From Planctomycetota bacterium (GTDB taxonomy: Bacteria; Planctomycetota; UBA11346), in assembly GCA_025055595.1 (NCBI GenBank), contig JANWWU010000015.1, positions 1-34,762 on the forward strand: a stretch of 34,762 bases of DNA. The letters are read 5' to 3'. Shown piece after piece: positions 7,524 to 15,309 of this stretch (position 1 is the stretch's first letter; each line of letters begins with the position of its first letter). A program made the position numbers and the translations under genes. The notes below the pieces were generated by a model. The model saw only the letters and a program-made list of their open reading frames with translations, was not told the DNA's origin and did not search any database.

Positions 7524-8815
7524 CGCGGGGCGGGCTCGGCGCGGGCTGGCTGTCGCTGGCGGCGCTGGCGCTGATCGTCGCGCTGTGCGCGTTCGCGCCG
7601 TGGGTGGCGCCGGAGCCCGATGCGCTGCGCCCCTGGCTCGGGGCGCAGCCGCCGGGCACGCGCAGCGTCGCGGTCCCGCTCGTCGTCCGCTTGGCGGTCG
7701 GCGCCCCCGGACCCGGCGGGCGGCGCGCGGTCTATGAAGTCGATGAGGGGGAGGAGCGCCTCTATCGCTGCGCGCTGCGTCGCGGCCGCCTGGAGATCAT
7801 CGGCCCCGACGCCCAGCCCGTCGGCGAGCTGGCGCTGCCGCCGACGGCCCTGATCTTCGGCCCCGGCGGTTGCGAGGGGCCGGCCGGGCCGGGCGTCCTG
7901 CGCGCCGGCGGGGCGCCGCCGCCCTGGCTGCATGCCGCGGCGCCCGTGCGCTATGTCAGCATTCGCGACCCGGGGCCACTACGCAGCGTCGTCGTCGAGC
8001 AGGACGGCGCCGGCCGCATCGCCCGCATCGTCCGCGACGGCCAGCCGCTCGAGGCGCTGGAGATCGCTGGCGACCGCGTGCGCTCTCTGGAGATCGACGG
8101 CCGCGCGCGCACCACCCTGCACCTGCTCGGCACCGATCCGCTCGGCCGCGACCTGTGGGCGCGCACGCTCTACGGCGGCCGGCTCTCGCTGAGCGTCGGC
8201 GTCGTCGCCACCCTGGTCGCGCTGGTCATCGGCAGCCTCTACGGGGCGATCGCCGGCTGGCGCGGCGGCCGCACCGATGCGCTGATGGTCGCGGGCATCG
8301 ATGTCCTCGACGCCATCCCCTTCCTCTTCGTCGTCATCCTGCTGATGACCGTCGCCGATCGCAGCCTGCTGCTGTTCTTCGCCGCCCTCGGCTGCGTGCA
8401 GTGGCTGACGACGGCGCGCATCGTCCGCGCGCAGGTGCTGGCGTTGGCCGGCCGCGAGTTCATCCTCGCCGCGCGCGCCCTCGGCCTGCCGACCTGGCGC
8501 ATCGTCCTGCGCCACCTGCTGCCCAACTGCCTGGGACCGCTGCTGGTGTTCGCGGCGCTGACCGTGCCGGCGGTGATCGTCGAGGAGAGCTTCCTGTCGT
8601 TCATCGGCCTGGGCGTGCAGCATGAGGGGCGCCCGCTCGACTCCTGGGGCGCGCTGATCCAGCAGGGCCTGCAGGCGCTCGGCAGCGATGGCAGCCGCTC
8701 CTGGCTGCTGCTGGCGCCGGCGTCGATGCTCGCCGTCGCCTTGTTCGCGCTCCACGATCTCGCCGAGCGCGCGCGCCAGCGGCTCGATCCGCGGGCGGCT
8801 GGCGGCGGGCGCTAG
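7520..8815 (+). CDS. Peptide ABC transporter permease, OppC/DppC type, with large periplasmic insert
   Basis: 431 aa, against roughly 280-340 for most OppC proteins. Helix 1 lies at about 8-30. The conserved LLGTDPLGRDLWAR motif, which normally follows about 30-40 residues later, appears only at 202-215. The intervening 160 residues are mostly beta-like and hydrophilic (for example LYRCALRRGRLEIIGPDAQP and IARIVRDGQPLEALEIAG) and should face the periplasm. The EAA loop is ARALGLPTWRIVLRHLLP (about 321-338). The C-terminus DPRAAGGGR is normal. No oppD or oppF ATPase genes follow; argB comes next after a promoter. The ATPases must come from elsewhere. Start ATG overlaps the oppB stop. Confidence 0.9.
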   Translation: MTRGGLGAGWLSLAALALIVALCAFAPWVAPEPDALRPWLGAQPPGTRSVAVPLVVRLAVGAPGPGGRRAVYEVDEGEERLYRCALRRGRLEIIGPDAQPVGELALPPTALIFGPGGCEGPAGPGVLRAGGAPPPWLHAAAPVRYVSIRDPGPLRSVVVEQDGAGRIARIVRDGQPLEALEIAGDRVRSLEIDGRARTTLHLLGTDPLGRDLWARTLYGGRLSLSVGVVATLVALVIGSLYGAIAGWRGGRTDALMVAGIDVLDAIPFLFVVILLMTVADRSLLLFFAALGCVQWLTTARIVRAQVLALAGREFILAARALGLPTWRIVLRHLLPNCLGPLLVFAALTVPAVIVEESFLSFIGLGVQHEGRPLDSWGALIQQGLQALGSDGSRSWLLLAPASMLAVALFALHDLAERARQRLDPRAAGGGR

Positions 8816-8838
8816 GGCGCGGCGCGCGCGGCGAGTTC

Positions 8839-8865
8839 TCGACACGCTGCGCCGTCGGCTATCAT
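8839..8865 (+). promoter_or_regulatory. Candidate sigma70-type promoter for argB-argF-rph
   Basis: TCGACA at 8839-8844 (5 of 6 to TTGACA) and TATCAT at 8860-8865 (5 of 6 to TATAAT) are separated by 15 nt, somewhat short. Transcription would begin near 8872, leaving a leader of about 20 nt before the GTG start. The -10 overlaps the upstream in-frame ATG at 8864, which argues that this ATG is not the argB start. No ARG-box-like palindrome was recognised. Confidence 0.45.
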
Positions 8866-8882
8866 GCCCGCTTCCCCTTTTC

Positions 8883-8887
8883 GGAGG
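8883..8887 (+). promoter_or_regulatory. Shine-Dalgarno that decides the argB start
   Basis: GGAGG lies 6 nt upstream of the GTG at 8894. The alternative ATG at 8864 has no such site and would place this GGAGG inside the coding region. Confidence 0.65.
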
Positions 8888-8893
8888 CCGACG

Positions 8894-9748
8894 GTGGTCG
8901 ATGAGGCGACGCGCAAGGCCCAGGTCCTGATCGAGGCCCTGCCCTATCTCAAGCGCTTCCACGAGGCGGTCGTCGTCGTGAAGGTCGGCGGCGAGGCGCT
9001 CGAGGACGACGCGGCGCTGTCCGCCCTGCTGCTCGATCTCGTCTTCCTCGAGCAGGTCGGGGTCTCGCCGGTGCTCGTGCACGGCGGCGGCAAATCGATC
9101 AGCCGCGCGATGGAGGCGGCGGGGCTGCGGCCGGTCTTCCATCAGGGCCGACGGGTGACCGATGCCGCGGCGATGGCGATCGTCGCCCGCGAGGTCGAAC
9201 GCTTGAACGAGCGCATCGTCGAGCGCCTGTTCGAGCTCGGCGGAGCGGCGATCGGCATGCTGCCGCCGCGCCAGCAGGCGGTCTACGGCGAGCTCTTCGA
9301 TCCCGCGCTCGGCCTGGTCGGGCGCCCGCAGCGCGTCGACCGCGAGCGCCTCGCGCGCTATGCGACGCGCGGCCTGATCCCGGTCGTGCCCCCGCTCGCC
9401 GTCGCCGCCGACGGCCAGCTGCTGAACACCAACGCCGACGACATCGCCCTGGCGGTGGCGGTGGCGCTCGGCGCCGCCAAGCTCGTATTCCTCAGCAGCG
9501 TGCCCGGCGTCCTCGCCGATCCCCAGGATCCCCGTTCGCTGATCAGCAGCCTGAGCGCCGCCGAGGCGCGCGCGCTGATCGCCCGCGGCGTCGTCGGCGG
9601 CGGGATGATCCCCAAGGTCGAGAGCTGCATCGCCGCGCTCGAACAGGGGGTGGGGAAGATCCACATTCTTGCCGCGGCCCAGCCGCACGCCCTGCTGCTC
9701 GAGATCTTCACCGCCGAGGGCGTCGGCACCGAGCTGCGGCTGACCTGA
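8894..9748 (+). CDS. argB: Acetylglutamate kinase
   Basis: 284 aa amino-acid kinase fold enzyme that phosphorylates N-acetylglutamate in arginine synthesis. Landmarks: VVVKVGGEAL (27-36, Lys30 in the ATP-side loop), VHGGGK (62-67), GRRVTD (85-90), LLNTNADDIA in the middle, and GGGMIPKVESC near the C-terminus, where the conserved lysine contacts ATP. The start is set by a good GGAGG 6 nt upstream of GTG and the N-terminus then matches the family (KAQVLIEALPYLKRF). argF follows after 11 nt, so the two are co-transcribed. The basic N-terminal helix hints at the arginine-sensitive hexameric type, but that is inference. Confidence 0.95.
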   Translation: MVDEATRKAQVLIEALPYLKRFHEAVVVVKVGGEALEDDAALSALLLDLVFLEQVGVSPVLVHGGGKSISRAMEAAGLRPVFHQGRRVTDAAAMAIVAREVERLNERIVERLFELGGAAIGMLPPRQQAVYGELFDPALGLVGRPQRVDRERLARYATRGLIPVVPPLAVAADGQLLNTNADDIALAVAVALGAAKLVFLSSVPGVLADPQDPRSLISSLSAAEARALIARGVVGGGMIPKVESCIAALEQGVGKIHILAAAQPHALLLEIFTAEGVGTELRLT

Positions 9749-9759
9749 GGCAGGAAGCC

Positions 9760-10689
9760 ATGCGTCATCTGCTGTCGCTCGCCGATTTGAGCCCCGCGGA
9801 ATTTCTCGGCCTGCTTGAGCTTGCCGCGTACCTCAAGGAGCGCTGGCGCCAGGGCGTCATCGAGCGCGCCCTCGCCGGCGCGACGCTGGCGATGATCTTC
9901 GAGAAGCCCTCGCTGCGCACCCGGCTGTCCTTCGAGGTCGCGATGGAGCAGCTCGGCGGACGCGGCATCTACATCCGCGGCGAGGAGATCGGCATCGGCC
10001 AGCGCGAGGCGATCCAGGACATCGCGCGCGTGCTCTCGCGCTATCACCAGGGCATCATGGCGCGGGTGTTCCGCCAGCAGACGGTCGTCGATCTCGCGCG
10101 CTACGGCAGCGTGCCGGTGATCAACGGCCTGTCCGACGAGGGCCATCCCTGCCAGGTCCTGGCCGACTTCCTGACCATCCGCGAACACTGCGGCGCCGTC
10201 GCCGGTTTGACAATCGCCTTCATCGGCGACGCCAACAATGTCGCGCGCAGCCTGGCGCAGGCCTGCATCCTCGCCGGTTCGCGGCTGGTCGTCGCCAGCC
10301 CGCCCGGCTACGCCTTCACCGAGGCCGATCGCGCGGCCTTCGGCGCGCAGTGGGGGACGGCGGTGCGCCAGCTGCACGATCCGGCGGAGGCGGCGCGCGG
10401 CGCCGACATCCTCTATACCGATGTCTGGACCAGCATGGGCCAGGAGCGCGAGCAGGCGGCGCGGCGCGCGGCCTTCGCCGGCTTCTGCATCGATGAGCGG
10501 CTGATGGCGCTGGCCCCGCGCGCCAAGATCATGCACTGCCTGCCGGCGCACCGCGGCGAGGAGATCTCCGACGCCGCGCTGGAGAGCCCGCAGTCGATCG
10601 TCTTCGACCAGGCGGAGAACCGCCTGCATGCGCAGAAGGCCGTCCTGCGCGTGCTGCTCGCTCGCGACGGCGCCGCGCTGCTGGGGTGA
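9760..10689 (+). CDS. argF: Ornithine carbamoyltransferase
   Basis: 309 aa. It makes citrulline from ornithine and carbamoyl phosphate. The carbamoyl-phosphate loop is SLRTR (51-55, an S-x-R-T-R variant); HPCQVLAD (129-136) is the second conserved block; the ornithine-side loop is VWTSMGQE; and the conserved cysteine motif HCLPAHRGEE is complete. Aspartate carbamoyltransferase is excluded by the SMG and HCLP motifs. SD-like AGGAA at 9752-9756 and GAGG at 9747-9750 precede the ATG. The gene follows argB directly and its stop touches the rph start region. Confidence 0.95.
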   Translation: MRHLLSLADLSPAEFLGLLELAAYLKERWRQGVIERALAGATLAMIFEKPSLRTRLSFEVAMEQLGGRGIYIRGEEIGIGQREAIQDIARVLSRYHQGIMARVFRQQTVVDLARYGSVPVINGLSDEGHPCQVLADFLTIREHCGAVAGLTIAFIGDANNVARSLAQACILAGSRLVVASPPGYAFTEADRAAFGAQWGTAVRQLHDPAEAARGADILYTDVWTSMGQEREQAARRAAFAGFCIDERLMALAPRAKIMHCLPAHRGEEISDAALESPQSIVFDQAENRLHAQKAVLRVLLARDGAALLG

Positions 10690-10694
10690 GCGCG

Positions 10695-11402
10695 ATGCGC
10701 CCGATACGCTTCGCGCGTCGCTGGTTGACCAAGCCCGCCGGCTCCTGCCTGGTCAGCTTCGGCGGCACGCGCGTGCTGTGCAGTGCGAGCATCGAGCCCG
10801 AGGTGCCGCCGCACCGCCGCGGCCTCGGCGGCTGGGTGACCGCCGAGTACGCGATGCTGCCGGGATCGACGTCACCGCGCAAGAAGCGCGACAGCGGCAA
10901 GGTCGATGGGCGCAGCGTCGAGATCCAGCGGCTGATCGGCCGCGCCCTGCGCGCGGCGGTGGCACTCGATCGCCTCGAAGAGGTCAGCATCGTCATCGAC
11001 TGCGATGTCCTCGATGCCGATGGCGGCACCCGCACCGCGGCGATCACCGGCGGCTGGTTGGCGCTCCACGATGCGCTGGCGGCCCTCGCCAGGGAGCGCG
11101 GGCATGAGGCGGGCGCTGCGCACTATCTCAGCGGGCAGGTCGCCGCGGTCAGCGTCGGCCTGGTGCAGGGGCAGGTGGTCGTCGACCTCGACTACGCCGC
11201 CGACAGCGTCGCCGAGGTCGACATGAACCTGGTGATGCGCTGCCCGCTCGGCGGCGGCGCGGCCGACTTCGTCGAGATCCAGGGCACCGGCGAGCACGGC
11301 GTGCTGCCGTGCACGCGCCTGCCCGAGCTGCTGGCGGCCGGCGCCGCGGCGCTCGCCGACATCTTCGCGGCCCAGCGCGCCGCCCTCGCCGAGCCTCAGT
11401 AG
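10695..11402 (+). CDS. rph: RNase PH, slightly shortened N-terminus
   Basis: 235 aa phosphorolytic 3'-5' exoribonuclease that trims tRNA 3' ends. Conserved blocks are present: GSCLVSFGGTRVLCSAS, GWVTAEYAMLPGST, EIQRLIGRALRAAV, the phosphate-binding GGTRTAAITG, and the metal/catalytic strand DLDYAADSVAEVDMNLVM. The usual N-terminal stretch with an R-x-DGR motif is missing: the protein begins MRPIRFARRW, about 10 residues short. I used ATG 10695, preceded by GGGGTGAG; a GTG at 10686 overlapping the argF stop adds only three residues (MSA) and does not restore the motif. Its last 7 nt overlap the convergent 80-aa gene. Confidence 0.92.
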   Translation: MRPIRFARRWLTKPAGSCLVSFGGTRVLCSASIEPEVPPHRRGLGGWVTAEYAMLPGSTSPRKKRDSGKVDGRSVEIQRLIGRALRAAVALDRLEEVSIVIDCDVLDADGGTRTAAITGGWLALHDALAALARERGHEAGAAHYLSGQVAAVSVGLVQGQVVVDLDYAADSVAEVDMNLVMRCPLGGGAADFVEIQGTGEHGVLPCTRLPELLAAGAAALADIFAAQRAALAEPQ

Positions 11403-11638
11403 TAGCCCTGCTTGCGGATCTTGTCGCGCTCGGACGACGGCTCCGGCTCGCGCTTCTTCCCCGGGGCGAAGGGGTCGGGCGGCTTGATCGCGCCGATGCG
11501 CTCGAGCAGCCGCTCGACGGTCGCGGCATCGAGCTGGAACTGCTCCATCAGGTAGTGCCGGACGTAGGCCAGATCCAGACGTTGGCGCACCAGCGCGCGC
11601 GCGAGCCGCTCGACATCCTTGCCCCAGGCCAGCGGCAT
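11396..11638 (-). CDS. Small hypothetical protein next to STAS gene
   Basis: 80 aa, MPLAWGKDVERLARALVRQR at the N-terminus followed by a second helix (LDAATVERLLERIGA), then a Pro/Lys/Glu-rich tail ending KIRKQGYY. It looks like a two-to-three-helix domain; no family recognised. The ATG lies 7 nt after the STAS stop and its SD (GAGGT) overlaps that stop (TGAGGT), so the two are translationally linked. The 3' end overlaps the convergent rph stop by 7 nt. It may be a partner of the STAS protein, inferred only from position. Confidence 0.7.
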   Translation of the reverse strand: MPLAWGKDVERLARALVRQRLDLAYVRHYLMEQFQLDAATVERLLERIGAIKPPDPFAPGKKREPEPSSERDKIRKQGYY

Positions 11639-11645
11639 CGCGACC

Positions 11646-11996
11646 TCAGGAGGCGGCCGCGGCCACGCCCTGCTCGACGCTGTCGTGGATCGTGAACAGG
11701 GCATCGAGGCCGAGGATCGAGAAGATCTCGCGCACTGCCGGCGAGGGCTTGACCAGCTGCAGGCAACCGCCGAGCTGCTTGGCCTGGTGCTGACCGTTGA
11801 TGATGACGCCGACGCCGGCGCTGGCGATGTACGACAGCGCCGAGAGATCGATGACCACCCGGCAGCAGCCGGCGTCGAAGAGCTCTCGCAGGCGGCGTTC
11901 GAACTCGACGAAGGTGTGCCCATCGAGATAGCCCGCCAGGTGCAGGACGCGCACTTGGCGGACGCTCGTCTCGGTGATCTGCAGGCCGGGCTTCAT
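11646..11996 (-). CDS. STAS-domain anti-sigma factor antagonist-like protein
   Basis: 116 aa, essentially a single STAS domain of the SpoIIAA/RsbV type. Such proteins bind and are phosphorylated by HPK-like anti-sigma kinases. The phosphorylatable site is Ser59 in YIASAGVGVI (canonical D-S-x-G); the residue before the serine is Ala instead of Asp. Beta strands RVLHLAGYLDG and CCRVVIDLSALS fit the fold. No RsbW-type kinase or PP2C phosphatase is in the window, although two Hanks kinases and a receiver protein are. The 80-aa gene downstream is coupled. The upstream gap to xseB (11997-12088) should hold its promoter. Confidence 0.88.
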   Translation of the reverse strand: MKPGLQITETSVRQVRVLHLAGYLDGHTFVEFERRLRELFDAGCCRVVIDLSALSYIASAGVGVIINGQHQAKQLGGCLQLVKPSPAVREIFSILGLDALFTIHDSVEQGVAAAAS

Positions 11997-12016
11997 GCTC
12001 CCTCAAGCGGCAGCAT

Positions 12017-12045
12017 CCAGTACATCGCTGCGACGACTGTGACAA
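12017..12045 (-). promoter_or_regulatory. Weak candidate promoter for the STAS gene
   Basis: On the minus strand TTGTCA (12045-12040) is 5 of 6 to the -35 consensus. TGTACT (12024-12019) is 4 of 6 to the -10 with a 15-nt spacer. The transcription start would fall just upstream of the ATG at 11996. A low-confidence match by eye. Confidence 0.3.
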
Positions 12046-12088
12046 GCGAGCGCCTTGGCTGCCGGCGTGCGGTGACATGATCGCGGTC

Positions 12089-12283
12089 ATGACCCAAGCG
12101 AGCGGCAGCATCGAAGAGGACTTCCGTATCATCGAGGAGGCGGTGCGCGCGCTCGACAGCGGCGAGCTGCCGCTGGAAGAGGCGCTGCGCCGCTACGAGG
12201 AGGGGCTGCGTGCGGTCCGCGCCGCCAAGGCCCGCCTCGATGCCTATCAGGCGCGCCTCGAGGAGCTGCGCGGCGGCGACTGA
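12089..12283 (+). CDS. xseB: Exodeoxyribonuclease VII small subunit
   Basis: 64 aa. The family pattern is clear: IEEDFRIIEEAVRALDSGEL, PLEEALRRYEEGLRAV, then AKARLDAYQARLEEL, a helical hairpin that binds the large subunit XseA. The complex degrades single-stranded DNA. xseA is not in the window. An in-frame ATG at 12077 would add four residues; neither start has a good SD, though GGTGA precedes the first closely. It ends 23 nt before the convergent aldolase stop. Confidence 0.85.
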   Translation: MTQASGSIEEDFRIIEEAVRALDSGELPLEEALRRYEEGLRAVRAAKARLDAYQARLEELRGGD

Positions 12284-12306
12284 GCCGTCGCCGGCAGGCC
12301 GCGCGC

Positions 12307-13431
12307 TCAATGCTTCATTGCGCAGGCGCCGCCGCCCTTGCCCTTGTGCGCCTTCCAGCGGGCATCGGGCTTGGCGGCCTCGCCGTACTTGCCGGCGGCG
12401 TAGTCGGCGGCCATCTGCGCCAGCGTCTTGATCGGCACCTTCGGCGCCTGCCCGGCCTGGCCGAACTGGCGCATGCGCTCCTCGCAGACCTTCTGCATCG
12501 CCGCGCGCGCCGGCGTCAGGTACTCGCGGGGATCGAACTTGTCGGGGCTCTCCGCGAACACCTGGCGGATCGCCGCGGTGATCGCCAGCCGGTTGTCGGT
12601 ATCGACATTGATCTTGCGCACGCCGGCGCGGATGCCGCGCTGGATCTCCTCGATCGGCACGCCGTAGGTCTCCTTCATCCTGCCGCCGAAGCGGTTGATC
12701 GCCTCGATCAGCTCGCGCGGCACGCTCGATGAGCCGTGCATGACGAGGTGGCAGTGCGGGATCTTGGCGTGGATCTCTTCGATGCGCTTGATCGCCAGGA
12801 CATCGCCGGTCGGCCGCTTGCTGAACTTGTAGGCGCCGTGGCTGGTGCCGATCGCGACCGCCAGCGCATCGATGCCGGTGCGCTGCACGAAGTCGACGGC
12901 CTGGTCGGGGTCGGTCAGCAGCTGCTCGAGCGTCAGCTTGCCCTCGGCGCCGTGGCCGTCCTCCTTGTCGCCCTTGCCGGTCTCGAGCGAGCCGAGGCAG
13001 CCGAGCTCGCCCTCGACCGAGACGCCGAAGGCGTGGGCGATGTTCACCACCTCGCGGGTGACGGCGACGTTGTATTCATAGCTCGCCGGCGTCTTGCCGT
13101 CCTCCTCGAGCGAGCCGTCCATCATCACCGAGGTGAAGCCCATGCGGATGGCGCTGATGCAGGTTTCGGGCGAGTTGCCGTGGTCCTGGTGCATCACCAC
13201 CGGGATCTCGGGGTAGAGCTCGACCGCGGCCTCCATCAGCTTCTTGAGGAAGAGGTCGTTGGTGTACTTGCGCGCGCCGCGGCTGGCCTGCACGATCACC
13301 GGGCTCTGGGTGGCGCGCGCCGCCTCCATGATCGCCTGGATCTGCTCCATGTTGTTGACATTGAGCGCGCAGACGCCGTAGCCGTGCTCGGCGGCGTGGT
13401 CGAGGAGCGGGCGCAGGGGGATGAGCGGCAT
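12307..13431 (-). CDS. fba: Class II fructose-1,6-bisphosphate aldolase
   Basis: 374 aa zinc-dependent aldolase of glycolysis, gluconeogenesis or the Calvin cycle. Zn and catalytic residues are visible: VVMHQDHG (His81, Asp83, His84), [16 protein letters not shown] and [10 protein letters not shown], plus [13 protein letters not shown] for phosphate and substrate binding. The insertion [17 protein letters not shown] and the length resemble the subgroup labelled Calvin-cycle type, although no RuBisCO gene is here. The start ATG at 13431 has a strong SD (GGAGGT) about 5 nt upstream. The C-terminal tail is Lys/Gly-rich ([12 protein letters not shown]). Single-gene unit by layout. Confidence 0.95.
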   Translation of the reverse strand: MPLIPLRPLLDHAAEHGYGVCALNVNNMEQIQAIMEAARATQSPVIVQASRGARKYTNDLFLKKLMEAAVELYPEIPVVMHQDHGNSPETCISAIRMGFTSVMMDGSLEEDGKTPASYEYNVAVTREVVNIAHAFGVSVEGELGCLGSLETGKGDKEDGHGAEGKLTLEQLLTDPDQAVDFVQRTGIDALAVAIGTSHGAYKFSKRPTGDVLAIKRIEEIHAKIPHCHLVMHGSSSVPRELIEAINRFGGRMKETYGVPIEEIQRGIRAGVRKINVDTDNRLAITAAIRQVFAESPDKFDPREYLTPARAAMQKVCEERMRQFGQAGQAPKVPIKTLAQMAADYAAGKYGEAAKPDARWKAHKGKGGGACAMKH

Positions 13432-13511
13432 GAGGACCTCCGCAGGGGTGCGTGGGGAGCGAGTGTGGGGCGGCGCGCCACGGTGCAAGGCCAGCTGGCG
13501 CGCGCCGTGCA

Positions 13512-13781
13512 TCAGCCGCTGACGGCGTCGAGGCGGGCGATCGCGACGACGCGCGCCAGCGGCACGAAGACCTGCCGGCGGTTGACGCGGACGCCGTAGC
13601 GCTGGGTGTCGAGGGCGTAGACATCGCGGGTGCTGCTGCCTTCGCGCATGTCGTGGACATCGGCGTCGGCGAGCTGCAGCCAGTGCGCGTCGGCCCGCTG
13701 CAGGCGGCCGATGATCAGCCAGCCGCCATCGAGATCGAGGACGACGAGCTCGCCGAGCAGGCCCTCAGGCAGAAAGCTCAT
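13512..13781 (-). CDS. Small beta-rich protein coupled to DHH gene
   Basis: 89 aa. Alternating hydrophobic strands ([48 protein letters not shown]) suggest an SH3/Sm-like small barrel. No family assigned with certainty. The central segment carries [16 protein letters not shown], a plausible loop. Its ATG lies inside the last codons of the DHH gene (17-nt overlap) and has no SD of its own, so it depends on translation of that gene. A nucleic-acid or protein-binding accessory role for the DHH enzyme is a guess from position and fold impression. Confidence 0.7.
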   Translation of the reverse strand: MSFLPEGLLGELVVLDLDGGWLIIGRLQRADAHWLQLADADVHDMREGSSTRDVYALDTQRYGVRVNRRQVFVPLARVVAIARLDAVSG

Positions 13782-15225
13782 GGTCGTGCGGGCGATGCGG
13801 GCCGCTGTCGCTGAGATGCCGAGCGAGGATGTCGCGCAACCGGCGGCGGCGCGAGGGCGCCATGCGGCGCAGCAGGTTGTCGACGAGCAGCGCGATCACC
13901 GTCTCGTCGTTCTGTTCGGCCAGCGGAATCTCGGCGCGCGCCATCGTCCGGTGGCCGCCGGCCGAGCCGATGTCGGCGAAGGCGTCGCGCGCGCGCTTGC
14001 CGACATCGCAGCGGTGGCCGTCGCTGCGGAAGACGACGATCAGGCGCCGACCGGCGTCGTCGCTGCGGATGCCGCTGGCGACCACCCAGGCGATGCCGTG
14101 GGTGAGCAGGACGAGGTCCGCGGTCTGCACCATGATGTCGGCGGTCGGCACGGCGCCGAAGTGGATCAGGCAGAGATCGCGATGCACGACGCGGTGCGCG
14201 ATGCCCCAGGCGATCCAGTCGAGCACTGCGGCCGGAATCTGCGATTTGTCGAGGCGCTGGCGGAAGCCGGCGTCGGCCCGCCGCTGCAGCCGTTCGTAGG
14301 CTGCGATGTCGGCGGACTGGGTGTGCCGGCGCAGGTCGTCGGTGTCGGTGGTGATGCCGTAGAGCAGCGCGGTCGCCAGCTTGCGGTCGATCGGCAGCCC
14401 GGCCTCGCTCAGATACTCGCTGAGGATCGTCGAGGTCGCGCCATAGTCGGGGCGGACATCGACGAACTCCGCGACCGTGTCCTCGCGCAGCGGATGGTGG
14501 TCGATGACGACGCGGGCGCGCGGGGCATCCTCGCGCCAGAAGCCGGGCTGGGCGTCGACGACGGCGACGAGGTCGGCGGCGGCGAGCTCCTCGGCGCGCA
14601 GCCGCGCGATGTCCGCTTTCAGCCACGACAGCAGCAGGCGGTTCTGGTAGCGCTGGATCTCCCCCGTGTAGCGGATCGCCGCCGTCTTGCCGGCGGCGTG
14701 CCACAGCGCGCGCAGCCCGAGGGCGGCGCCGATCGCGTCGGGATCGGGATCGCCGTAGAGCAGCACCAGGGGGCGCTCGCTGGCGCGCGCCATCGCCAGC
14801 AGCGCATCGACGCGGCGCAGCGTCGCCAGCCGCGTCTCCAGGCGCCGGCGCAGCACCGCCGCGCTCTCGTGCAGCTGCAGGAAGCCGGGGATGCGGCGCT
14901 TGAGCAGGCGCTCCGAGCCGATGACGAAGCGCGCCACGGTCTCCGGCAGCCAGGACGCGATTTGCACCAGCTCCTCGCGCCGCGGCACGGCGACGAAGTA
15001 TGGCGGCGGCGGCAGATCGGGCGGACGGGAGCCGTAGTCGGGCACCACCGTCACCTGCACGCCCGGATAGGGCGCGAGCTGCTCTTCCAGCGGCGCCCAG
15101 GCGGTGTAGACGCGGACGCGGATGTCGCCGCCGACGAACAGGCCCACCGTGGCGACGACCTGCTGATGGTGACCGATGATGGTGACCAGCCGGGTCGCGC
15201 TGGGGACGGCCTGGCGGCGCGGCAT
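13765..15225 (-). CDS. DHH/DHHA1 phosphoesterase with RCK-like N-terminal region
   Basis: 486 aa. Residues about 152-310 form a DHH phosphoesterase domain: motif I GDPDPDAIGAALG (Asp159/161/163), VVDAQP (Asp224), the name-giving DHH at 242-244 and GITTDTDDL. The DHHA1 substrate domain ends with GGHRTMARA (423-431). The enzymes closest in layout (NrnA-like) cut nanoRNA, pAp or cyclic dinucleotides with Mn2+. The first 150 residues begin VTIIGHHQQVVATVGLF and resemble a degenerate TrkA-N/RCK module, but the Gly-rich nucleotide loop is absent, so ligand binding is doubtful. ATG at 15225. Downstream it overlaps the 89-aa gene by 17 nt. Confidence 0.85.
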   Translation of the reverse strand: MPRRQAVPSATRLVTIIGHHQQVVATVGLFVGGDIRVRVYTAWAPLEEQLAPYPGVQVTVVPDYGSRPPDLPPPPYFVAVPRREELVQIASWLPETVARFVIGSERLLKRRIPGFLQLHESAAVLRRRLETRLATLRRVDALLAMARASERPLVLLYGDPDPDAIGAALGLRALWHAAGKTAAIRYTGEIQRYQNRLLLSWLKADIARLRAEELAAADLVAVVDAQPGFWREDAPRARVVIDHHPLREDTVAEFVDVRPDYGATSTILSEYLSEAGLPIDRKLATALLYGITTDTDDLRRHTQSADIAAYERLQRRADAGFRQRLDKSQIPAAVLDWIAWGIAHRVVHRDLCLIHFGAVPTADIMVQTADLVLLTHGIAWVVASGIRSDDAGRRLIVVFRSDGHRCDVGKRARDAFADIGSAGGHRTMARAEIPLAEQNDETVIALLVDNLLRRMAPSRRRRLRDILARHLSDSGPHRPHDHELSA

Positions 15226-15240
15226 AGACCATCCAGTCTA
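15225..15240. repeat. Short perfect inverted repeat at the DHH gene start
   Basis: TAGAC at 15225-15229 and GTCTA at 15236-15240 flank a 6-nt loop, directly overlapping the first base of the DHH start codon in the divergent gap to the Trm112-like gene. It could be a small operator or chance; the arms are only 5 bp. Confidence 0.3.
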
Positions 15241-15309
15241 CTGCGGGGCGATGCCGCACAAGCCGGGGCACCATGCTAGCGCGGCGCGGCCAGCGCCTAG
15301 CCTGCGGGC

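Noticed and set aside
8864-8893. ATG at 8864 as argB start
   Set aside because: It overlaps the candidate -10 element and has no SD, while GTG 8894 has GGAGG at 6 nt and gives the family N-terminus.
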